Shown here in pieces: positions 1-6,376 of a stretch of 20,157 nucleotides of DNA (position 1 is the stretch's first letter; every line of letters begins with the position of its first letter). The notes under the pieces were generated by a model, which was given only the letters and a program-made list of their open reading frames with translations, had not been told where the DNA came from and did no database searches. The stretch is from Ochromonadaceae sp. CCMP2298 (lineage: Eukaryota > Sar > Synurophyceae > Ochromonadales > Ochromonadaceae): NCBI GenBank assembly GCA_026770595.1, contig MU633901.1, positions 1 to 20,157 on the forward strand, read 5' to 3'. A program made the translations under genes and the position numbers.

Positions 1-79
1 GGGGGATAGGGAGTTGGGGGTGGGGGGTACAGGGTACAGGGTATAAACACACATACACACAGGTACATATATATGGTAC

Positions 80-1587
80 CTCTGCACTTGGTGGGGTCGC
101 ACCCAATCTTATGCGCCGCGAGTAGGAAGATATCAGGCGCAGGCTTGGGGTTCGGGGGAGGATTTAATGCACATAGTGTAGAGGGGGTTAAATACATGTA
201 AGTATAGAGAGGTTCACAGTATACAGTATGGTATATAGCATATAAACATATAGTATATATAATATAATAGGTATATAATATGTAGTACCTTGGGGTTCGC
301 GATGTCTTCGCATGTCACCACTGCGTCGAATAGATCCAGAATGTTGTTGATTCGCAGTGAATGGAGGACGTGCGACCTGTGGGGGTGGGTTTAATGCACA
401 TTATAGTGTGAAATGCACATTATGGTACAGTGAGGGGGATGATGGGTTAGGGGTAGAATGGCACGGGAGTAGGAAAGCGGGGGGGGCGGGGTAGGGAAAT
501 ATAGAGTAGACAGAGGGTACAGGGTACAGGGTGAAGGGTACAAGGTACAGGGTAGAGGGTACAGGTTATAAGATTATAAGACGCAGGGTAAAGAGTGCAG
601 GGTACAGGGGGTACAGGTGTACATGTGTACAGTACCTGTTGCCCGATGAGGCAACGGCCATGGGTATTTTGCCATAGTAGGCGCGAGCGATGGCGACCAC
701 CACTAGGATGGGGGGGATGCCCACCTACAGAGGGGGTTATATACATATTATAGTATATAGAGAGTGGGTTTAATACATATTATCGTATAGAGAGAGGGGT
801 TTAAATACATATTAATATAGAGAGAGGGGGTTAAGTACACATGTGCCCACCTCTGCCACTGACTGCGAGCCGATCTTGTACTTGTAGTTGCACACCTCGG
901 TGACGCTGATTGAGAGCTTGGCTGCGGAGATGAGGGTGGCAGGAGGGGGAGGGTGATAGGGGAGGTTATATGTTAGGGGGGCAGTGGGGAAGATTGCGTT
1001 AATTGACGTGTAGGCAGAGAGGAGGGAGCTCAGGGGTATAGGAGGGGTATAGGAGGGGTATAGGAGGCAAGGCTCCCAGCACCCAGCTCTCAGCACACAT
1101 CAGCCATTGATTGCATACCTTCGGAGATGAGGGTGGCGATGATGTCTGCGACGGGTACTCCGGCCATGGAGTAGAATCTCTGCTGGTTGAAGTCCAGACT
1201 GGTTGGGGGGATTAGGGAATTAGGGGGTGAGGGGATTAGGGGATGAGGGTATGAGGGGGTGAGGGGATGAGGGTATGAGGGGGTGGGGGGATGAGGGGAT
1301 GAGGGGATGGCGAACATCGTAACGAGGACCCTAACGACTGCTTGAATCTAAGACAGCAGGGCGGACGACAAAGCAGGCACAGGCAGCAGGCACAGGCAGT
1401 AAGAAGCAGGCACAGGCACAGAGGGCGAATCCACATATTCAATACTGGTTATATTCGTTTCTCACCCGAAGTGTCTGCAGGTAACCTTCCACGAGGCCCA
1501 GTAGGCAGGCATGGTGTCGATCAGAGTGCCATCGCAGTCGAAGACTAGGCCTTGGAGGTCCTCCTCCAGTACTCTGTAGGTAGCCAT
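80..1587 (-). CDS. HAD-superfamily sugar-phosphate phosphatase/mutase (YqaB/beta-PGM-like), 5' six exons, partial
   Basis: Six exons read on the minus strand: 1587-1466, 1198-1119, 921-851, 724-636, 376-289 and 143-80. All have GT-AG borders and phases that join without a break; a seventh donor at 79 leads off the window. The ATG at 1587 puts the nucleophile motif near the N-terminus as usual. Visible HAD motifs are I (FDCDGTLIDTMP, nucleophile Asp17 and general acid Asp19), II (AVASSGN, around residue 117) and III (NPKPAPD, Lys150). The order and the phrases GVPVADII and KPAPDIFLLAA fit the YqaB/beta-phosphoglucomutase branch, with an alpha-helical cap between motifs I and II. Motif IV (metal-binding acids) is outside the window. 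Members dephosphorylate or isomerise small sugar phosphates using Mg2+; the substrate cannot be read here. There is no targeting signal, so it is probably cytosolic. Several introns carry exon-end duplications (see findings). Confidence 0.85.
144..299 (-). repeat. 11-bp direct repeat bounding HAD intron 5
   Basis: CTTGGGGTTCG (plus strand) lies at 289-299, the last bases of exon 5, and again at 144-154, the last bases of intron 5. On the gene strand both read CGAACCCCAAG and both encode or would encode Asn-Pro-Lys, inside HAD motif III. Confidence 0.8.
486..633. repeat. Degenerate GGGTACA minisatellite inside HAD intron 4
   Basis: The plus strand repeats GGGTACA with variants (GGGTGAA, AGGTACA, GGGTAGA) across about 150 bases of intron 4. 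The same unit recurs at 17-44 in intron 6. On the gene strand it forms the C-rich run typical of introns in this window. Confidence 0.7.
718..852 (-). repeat. 9-bp direct repeat bounding HAD intron 3
   Basis: TGCCCACCT (plus strand) occurs at 844-852, spanning the exon 3/donor border, and again at 718-726, spanning the acceptor/exon 4 border. On the gene strand both read AGGTGGGCA, so the donor GT and the codons after the acceptor are the same sequence. Confidence 0.75.
925..1137 (-). repeat. 16-bp direct repeat pair bounding HAD intron 2
   Basis: The 16 bases at 1122-1137 (end of exon 2) recur exactly at 925-940, just inside the acceptor of intron 2 (922-1118). On the gene strand both copies end in an AG: AAG before the donor and CAG at the acceptor. 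The intron body between them holds a tandem 12-bp unit (about three copies of AGGGGTATAGGA on the plus strand near 1032-1068). Confidence 0.85.
1204..1426. repeat. G-rich and GGCACA-rich degenerate repeats in HAD intron 1
   Basis: 1204-1309 is built of GGGGATGA/GGGGATTA/GGGTATGA variants, with many runs of three or more G on the plus strand and so some G-quadruplex potential. 1375-1426 is a degenerate GCAGGCACAG repeat. Both lie within intron 1 (1199-1465), which explains the spurious open frames there. Confidence 0.7.
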
Positions 1588-1725
1588 GCTTTGCTTTGAA
1601 GGTTCTCGGGATGGGGGCAGAGACTGATGGCGCTTGAGATAGGGGCAGGGGATCGAGATGAAGGCTTCGATGGCTCGTCAGATAGGCAGGGAATGAGATA
1701 GGCTTTGGAGGGGAGGACCAGACAG
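1572..1725 (-). promoter_or_regulatory. Start/upstream region of the HAD gene, copy A of a duplicated promoter segment
   Basis: This stretch holds the first 16 coding bases of the HAD gene and its upstream leader. It is repeated at 4422-4588; the first 63 bases (1572-1634 versus 4422-4484) are identical and the rest is similar with small indels. I infer it contains the transcription start because it lies immediately upstream of the ATG; no TATA box is evident. Confidence 0.6.
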
Positions 1726-1948
1726 AATGTGAGTGAATGTTTCGTGGTTTGTGTGCCTGAATTCAAGCTGGGCACGTTAAAAGGGCAAGGTAAGAGAAAA
1801 TTATAAGCGGGAGGGATAACCTTGCATTCATCAATAGACGCTGTTGTGAATTATTTGACGTATATAAGTGTCATTTTGAATGAAACAAGCCTCCTGACTT
1901 TGATTTGTGCCCAGTTTTGCCCCAGCCTTTTCGAAGAGGGGCTCTTTA
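1588..1948. other. Intergenic region between the HAD start and ankyrin debris
   Basis: Apart from the duplicated HAD upstream segment (to about 1725) and a GGGCAAGGTAAGA motif copy at 1783-1795, I see no gene. An open frame beginning at 1822 has no recognisable motif before it enters the ankyrin-tail copy. Confidence 0.6.
1783..1795 (+). promoter_or_regulatory. Copy of the GGGCAAGGTAAGA upstream module (short form)
   Basis: GGGCAAGGTAAGA matches the core of the module found upstream of the kelch, PPWD1 and ice-binding genes. A second GGGCA sits eight bases before the core, as at the PPWD1 and ice-binding copies. It reads toward the ankyrin remnant and lies divergently upstream of the HAD gene. 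Confidence 0.5.
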
Positions 1949-2206
1949 TTCTGCGTACATTGGTAACAACTTCGACGTCGCGGCACAGTGGGGCGCCTAC
2001 TGGTAGTCGGCAGCGGCTGCTGGGGCGCAGGGCGTCTCTGCTGCAGGTGCTGGCGGCGGACGCGTTGCAGAGCGCCATCGTGTCCTATCTGTAGTGCTGT
2101 GATTTGTGGAGTGTGAAGTGTGGAGAGTGAATTGTGGATTACCTGTCCGTGGCTGTGCTGTGCGGTCTTGGTGATGCACAATCAACAGTTACCATCGCAC
2201 TCGGGG
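1949..2206 (+). pseudogene. Truncated duplicate of the ankyrin gene 3' end and its 3' flank
   Basis: Two blocks match the ankyrin pseudogene at 5132-6024 on the same strand. 1949-1968 equals 5763-5782. 1983-2206 is close to 5913-6099, including the stop codon at 2092-2094 and about 100 bases beyond it. The roughly 130 bases that separate the blocks in the larger copy are missing here. The C-terminal frame in this copy (LLGRRASLLQVLAADALQ, then stop) is intact, whereas the larger copy has two extra bases at the matching place. No start codon or ankyrin repeats remain, so this is a dead fragment; it is informative because it shows the ancestral reading frame of the tail. Confidence 0.75.
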
Positions 2207-2274
2207 TATCAACACTGTGATGGTTGGTAACAATCTTATCACTGTGATTCTTACTCGGGCTCTCCGTATCGTAA

Positions 2275-2800
2275 CGATCCGCCCTGCTGGCTGTGCGCCG
2301 CAGTATCCTGGGAATGCGCGACCAGCGGTCCCTGGTGGCGCAGAACTGGCTGCAGCTCAGCCACAGCCTACTGCACCAGGGCAAGTTCGACAGCGCCCGT
2401 CTGGCTATGCGCAGCGCGGAGAGCAGCGGACTGGATGCAGAGGAGGTGCTGCTGCAGGAGGGGCGCATCTTCAGAGACGCGGGACAGCTGGGCAGAGCAC
2501 AGGCCCTGCTAGAGCCTGTGGAGATGGACCTGGGTGCGATCAGCGCAGCTCTCAGGGCACACAGCAAGAAGACAAGGGGGTACAACCTGCCTGCGCGCCT
2601 GGACACACGCGCGAAGAGACACAACCTCGCACAGCGCATCCAGCTGGCCACGCAGATTATGGTCAAGAGCGGGCAGAAGCAGGGCTCGTCTATTATCAGC
2701 CGCTACAAGACCATCATCGCGCTGCACAACAGCTGGCCCCAGGCCTACTTCGATCTGGCCCGCTACTATGAGTTCCTGTACCACGACGCCAGGGGCAAGC
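2275..2800 (+). pseudogene. ATR-like PIKK FAT-domain fragment
   Basis: One open frame encodes helical-repeat sequence recognisable as part of the FAT domain of ATR-type phosphatidylinositol-3-kinase-related kinases. It has an RRSILGM opening, an NWLQLSHSLLHQGKFDSA helix pair, then ISRYKTIIALHNSWPQAYFD and LARYYEFLY. This order matches the FAT segment in ATR ahead of the kinase. The match fades at about 2800 and no FRB-like, kinase or FATC sequence follows. An in-frame stop lies just upstream (2272), and the frame then passes into unrelated sequence. The true ATR is a DNA-damage checkpoint kinase of over 2000 residues; this piece cannot signal and is best read as a fragment moved here by duplication. 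The family call rests on pattern recognition, not alignment. A short expressed helical protein starting at Met2293 is possible but less likely. Confidence 0.55.
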
Positions 2801-2937
2801 AGACGCAGACAGCGGCGGAGCTGGCAGTGCACCTGGATGCTGGTGGGGCAGGGGCCGTGCAGCCAGTGGGGCTGGTGCTGCAGGCGCAGTTGGCGCAGGA
2901 CAACACCTCCTTGCACGCGTATGCGGAGAAGCCTTAT

Positions 2938-3292
2938 ATGTGCCTTCAGATGCGCCATATGCACTCCCAGTGCCACCCGTGGAGGATAAAGCAGCGAGTC
3001 CAACAGCCTCAGAAAGTACAGCTCAAGACGCCCCTGCCCCTCCCAAAGCACCTACCACTACCAATGTAGCCCCCACCAAAGCCACCAAGGACCCCTTTGA
3101 TGCTGAGCTGCCCGATGCAGAGGACAACGAGTTGGTCGACAGGTACTCAGACTTCATCGCGCAGGCGACCAAGTTCAGAGAGCAGGTGGGGGGGGTACGG
3201 AGGACGGGCAGCGGAGGAGCCAGGCGGCCGCGATGGCGATGCAGCTGGCGCAGATGATGGGTATGGACGACTCCAGCGAGGAGGACGCATAG
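2938..3292 (+). pseudogene. Acidic C-terminal gene fragment, family not recognised, frame broken
   Basis: Frame 3 reads as genuine protein: a Pro/Ala/Thr-rich linker, then DPFDAELPDAEDNELVDRYS and FIAQATKFREQ. After a G-run at 3186-3195 the continuation is in another frame (QAAAMAMQLAQMMGMDDSS, EEDA, stop at 3290-3292). The join to the upstream ATR-like frame also needs a frame change near 2935. Either short indels have broken a once continuous gene or an intron in the G-rich stretch was missed; a GTGGGG donor and a GGGCAG acceptor exist but would leave an intron of under 30 bases. The Met-rich, acidic C-terminus suggests a real ancestral C-terminus. I do not recognise the family. It ends 129 bases from the convergent fibrillin stop. 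Confidence 0.4.
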
Positions 3293-3420
3293 CTGAGACA
3301 CATAGGAGCGTGTGCGTAGTATGTAGTGACGACATCAGAGATGTCTGGAAGTGTGAAAACGGAAAAAATCGAACTAAGAAAAAAATCGAATTAATACATG
3401 GTATAGTTACAACAAAATTG

Positions 3421-4344
3421 TTAGAAGCTCTTGCAGAGACATGCAATAAGCGATAAGGGATGCTGGCTCCGTTCACTCACATTCGAGTAGACAAAGAAAT
3501 TGTCGTCCTGGTCTCTCGAAATGCGCATGTTTTCGTCCAAGAAAGACGAGCGGAAGACAGGTTGGGGGTTGGTGTACGCAGGCACGTTCTCCAGCAGGGA
3601 GCGCAGTCGCTGGATAGGCAGCCCCTCCGAATTGTCAAGGATGTTTTTTAGCAGGGGAACGTTGGAAGTGCCTGTTTTGATCTTGGTAGAACGCATGTTG
3701 AGCACCCAGGCGTTGCCCGCCTCTGTGCTGACGATATCCGCCGTGCTCTCGATCGTGCCTCTAATCACGAAAGGCAGGCCGGGTACCACCGCACCCACCG
3801 TCTCGAACTCCGAGACCAGACACGAGGCGGACACTATCTGTCGCACCTTGCCTATCTGCGTGTGCGCCAGGGCTGCCCTATGCAAATCGCAGAACTGATT
3901 GAACCGGTCTGCCTGCTCCCCCTGCTCGCAGACAGCCCTGCCGGCCATAAAGAAGGGGCTGGAGCGGAACAGGTTCGTGTCGGAGTACACCAGCTCCCAT
4001 GTTCCGTATGCTTTGTCCGACATGGCGGGGTCGTCCGTTGGATTCTGCCCTTCCATCAGCTGCACGAAGCGCAGAATCTTCTCCTTCTCTGAGCGATCCG
4101 AGTTCTCACCGCGGTTCGACGTTGCCGCCACCCGCAATATGGAATCCTTTAGCTGCTCCACGGAGAAAGAGTAGGGGTCCTTGGGGTTCAAGCTCTGGAC
4201 GGTCTGGGTGCCCACTATCTCAGTCTCGATGAATGAGGAGCTTATCCGTGTCATGCGATTGGTGCGACTGAGGCTGGCGCCGAAGGCATGGAGGGCTTCG
4301 ACCCGGCACGCCAGGGCGAGAAAAATTGCACAGATAACGAGCAT
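3421..4344 (-). CDS. Plastid lipid-associated protein (PAP/fibrillin)
   Basis: The 307-residue ORF starts at 4344. Residues 1-18 form a hydrophobic signal peptide (MLVICAIFLALACRVEAL), followed by HAFGASLSRTNR with a Phe right after the likely cleavage Ala and then a Ser/Arg-rich stretch. That is the bipartite plastid pre-sequence of algae with four-membrane plastids. The rest matches PAP/fibrillin lipocalin-like proteins: GTWELVYSDTNLFRSSPFF near residue 115, VSEFETVGAVVPGLPFVIRG in the barrel, and PAYTNPQPVFRSSFLDENMR at the C-terminal end. Family members bind lipids or quinones in plastoglobules and thylakoids. The last 18 residues are unlike the family: the codons after Tyr-Ser-Asn begin GTGAGT, a good donor at 3480, so the true 3' end may be spliced. 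The 5' flank is a copy of the HAD upstream segment. Confidence 0.82.
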   Translation of the reverse strand: MLVICAIFLALACRVEALHAFGASLSRTNRMTRISSSFIETEIVGTQTVQSLNPKDPYSFSVEQLKDSILRVAATSNRGENSDRSEKEKILRFVQLMEGQNPTDDPAMSDKAYGTWELVYSDTNLFRSSPFFMAGRAVCEQGEQADRFNQFCDLHRAALAHTQIGKVRQIVSASCLVSEFETVGAVVPGLPFVIRGTIESTADIVSTEAGNAWVLNMRSTKIKTGTSNVPLLKNILDNSEGLPIQRLRSLLENVPAYTNPQPVFRSSFLDENMRISRDQDDNFFVYSNVSERSQHPLSLIACLCKSF

Positions 4345-4401
4345 GGTACCCTATGATGAACGATGCAGCGCTTGAGATGAGTGATTGGTGTGGCAGATAA
4401 T

Positions 4402-4437
4402 TTATCTGGGGGCTCTTCCTGCTCTGTAGGTAGCCAT
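4402..4437 (-). other. Upstream ORF (11 codons) in the probable fibrillin leader
   Basis: The duplicated HAD start codon at 4437 survives in copy B. It keeps five HAD codons (MATYR), then diverges to give MATYRAGRAPR and a stop at 4404-4402, 57 bases before the fibrillin ATG. If transcription starts within copy B, this is a uORF that could limit fibrillin translation. Confidence 0.5.
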
Positions 4438-4588
4438 GCTTTGCTTTGAAGGTTCTCGGGATGGGGGCAGAGACTGATGGCGCTCGAGATACTCGTATGA
4501 GCAGGGGCTCGAGATGCAGGCTCCGATGGCTCGTCAGATAGGCAGGGAATGAGATAGGCTCTGGAGGGGAGGACAAGACCTCAGACAG
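4422..4588 (-). promoter_or_regulatory. Copy B of the HAD upstream segment, now upstream of fibrillin
   Basis: It is identical to 1572-1634 over its first 63 bases, then similar to about 4588 with a short insertion (near 4490-4500). It has the same orientation relative to the downstream gene as copy A. Placement directly before a minus-strand gene suggests it works as that gene's promoter. Confidence 0.65.
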
Positions 4589-4910
4589 CAGAACAGTGTG
4601 CTTGAACATTGAACAGTGTGAGGAGGCGTTACGCCGATAATATGCATACCACAGAAAAAACGCTTTTGTAGAGTAACTACACAATAACAGCGCCAATTTT
4701 TTGTCGTGAATCCAAAGTGGAGAAGGGAAAGGCAGAAAGATTGCCGAGGACAGATCTGGCCACTCTCCAGCTCTGGGCCATTGAGGGATGGAATTGCACA
4801 GTTTTTAGAGTCGCATTCGACGTGCGAGGTACTAGTTGACATGTGTTCATCGTGGAACGGCGGGAGGGCGACAAACAACGATCACTTACTCACCTTTTTT
4901 CCCAACTTTC
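4589..4910. other. Intergenic stretch without a recognisable gene
   Basis: GAACAGTGTG occurs twice near 4590-4620, and several open frames on both strands lack any motif. I see nothing else supportable. Confidence 0.6.
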
Positions 4911-5128
4911 TCTTCCTGCTCTCTTCGCGACCTCACAGACCACTCTGCTGGCGAAGCCAGCGCTCCGCAGACCCACCGTGCTTTGCACATCGTCTAGGTA
5001 AGGCCCTGGCCGGCTCCTCCGCGCGCAGCGTGGCCGGGGGAGCACGAGCAACTGCCGCACGCGACTTACCTTTTCTTCCTGCTCTCTCCGCGACCTCACA
5101 GACCACTCTGCTGGCGAAGCCAGCGCTC
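4911..5128 (+). repeat. 55-bp direct repeat pair in the ankyrin gene leader
   Basis: 4911-4965 and 5074-5128 match at 54 of 55 positions, with an offset of 163. Each copy carries an acceptor-like CCTCACAG and a hairpin GCTGGC-GAA-GCCAGC. A donor-like TAGGTAAGG lies between them at 4995-5003, so a leader intron 4998-5101 is possible. Confidence 0.85.
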
Positions 5129-5131
5129 ACG

Positions 5132-6024
5132 ATGTCTGTCAAGAGGAAGCGCCTTTTTCCTAGCGGCTGAGAATGCACTTCCTCTGGTGCAAGCTGCGCA
5201 GCTGAAGCTCCCTTCTCTCACGCTCATTCCAGCTTCAACGGTTCTTCCGTTCTTCATATTGAGGGTTCTCTGGGGGATACATTGCCCACCGTCCCCCAGC
5301 AGTTGCGAGCGATGAACGACCTCGAAGTCGCCGCTATCAAGAAAGACCTCAGGGAGAAACCAAAGGAAGCTCTGCTGAGCGGGCTGAGGAGGCGGAAGAA
5401 GTTCCACACTGCTCTGGTGCTTGAGCACAAGCTGCACTTCGCATGTGGGTACGAGGATCGTCGACTGGACGTGGTGGTGGCGCTGATCGACGAGCATGTG
5501 GCGAACATAAACAGGACGAGTGGGGAAGCACAGCGTTGAATGGGGCAGCATGCAGGGGGGACTGCGCGGCATTAGTTGAGTTCCTGATCTCGCAGGGCGC
5601 CTTGGTCAATCCTCCAGGGGACGGAGTGCTCTGGCATGCAGCGAGGGGTTTAAGGTGGATGGATTCTTCAGGCGACCATAGTCAGCGAATGGAGACGGTG
5701 CGGATTTTGCTCGACCATGGCGCGCTCGTCGACGAGGTGAGCGGCGATTACACCGCTCTGCATTCTGCGTACATTGGTAACACCACACTGCGCACTCCGA
5801 AGGGACAGCTGCCCCGGGACCTGATCAAGAAGGAGCTGCACGACGCGTACCTGAAGCAGCGCTGGGAGCGCAGGAAGCATTTGGTGTACTTCCTGCGCGA
5901 ACATGGTCTAGTGCACAGTGGGGCGCCTACTGGTGTAGTCGGCAGGGGCTGCTGGGGCGCAGGGCGTCTCTGCTGCAGGTGCTGGTGGCGGACGCCTTGC
6001 AGACCGCCATCGTGTCCTATCTGT
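5132..6024 (+). pseudogene. Ankyrin-repeat protein pseudogene with several frame breaks
   Basis: The ATG at 5132 opens MSVKRKRLFPSG and hits a stop at 5168. Convincing protein then continues in a shifted frame (AAENALPLVQAAQLKLPSLT) and shifts again near 5270 to TLPTVPQQLRAMNDLEVAA. Ankyrin-like sequence follows: KFHTALVLEHKLHFACGYED, DVVVALIDEHVANIN, then after another shift near 5515 WGSTALNGAACRGDCAALVE, FLISQGALVNPP, VRILLDHGALVDEVSGDYTA and LHSAYIG. Near 5933 two extra bases, absent from the truncated copy at 1983-2206, throw the C-terminal tail out of frame before the ancestral stop at 6022-6024. At least three and probably four breaks make translation as one protein implausible, unless several are assembly errors. 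Intact proteins of this type are ankyrin scaffolds of unknown partner. The kelch gene follows on the same strand. Confidence 0.7.
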
Positions 6025-6099
6025 AGTGTTGTGTGTGAAGTATGTGCGATGCTGTGCTGTGCGGCTTTGGAGGCGCACAATCAATACCATCACACTCGC

Positions 6100-6376
6100 T
6101 CTGAACCTGGGGTGTCTTACTAAGTTGGGCAAGGTAAGATTTAAAGGGAAGCTGGGAAGCTGGGAAGAAGCTGGGAAGCTGGGAACCTGGGAACCTGGGA
6201 ATATTTGGCACACCTCAGACTTTGTGAACAAATCTTCTTCCAGAATCTTCTTTGTGAGTGAACAAGTGAAGCTCGCCTTCACATCTTGCCTTCTCATCTG
6301 GATCTGGTATTGTGAGGAGCGTTTTCTGCTTCTCCTCTGGACAGTCTCTGTGTTCAAGGCGCAACGAGATTGGTCC
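6100..6376 (+). promoter_or_regulatory. Upstream region of the kelch gene
   Basis: It holds the GGGCAAGGTAAGATTT module (6127-6158), then a short tandem array of GCTGGGAA/CCTGGGAA units to about 6200. The kelch reading frame is open backward through this region to 6026, but the sequence is repeat-derived and I treat it as non-coding. Confidence 0.55.
6127..6158 (+). promoter_or_regulatory. GGGCAAGGTAAGATTT module upstream of the kelch gene
   Basis: The first 16 bases are identical to the copies upstream of PPWD1 (minus strand, 14369 downward) and the ice-binding protein (minus strand, 16102 downward). The next 16 or so bases (AAAGGGAANCTGGGAA) are also shared. It lies 250 bases before the ATG, in sense orientation. 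CAAG|GTAAGA is also an excellent 5' splice site, so it could start a leader intron. Confidence 0.55.

Noticed and set aside
3475-3481. Splice donor near the fibrillin C-terminus as a firm exon border
   Set aside because: GTGAGT is a good donor, but no partner exon is evident before the ORF stop, so the unspliced 307-residue call is kept with a caution.
4534-4878. Minus-strand open frame of 114 codons
   Set aside because: It overlaps the duplicated promoter segment, shows no motif and has unusual Cys/His/Ser composition.
5498-5515. A 17-base intron that would repair the ankyrin frame
   Set aside because: GT and AG are present, but 17 bases is too short for spliceosomal removal. An indel is the simpler reading.
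6026-6376. In-frame N-terminal extension of the kelch ORF
   Set aside because: It runs through the ankyrin 3' flank copy, the shared GGGCAAGG module and a GCTGGGAA tandem array. The first well-placed ATG with good context is at 6377.
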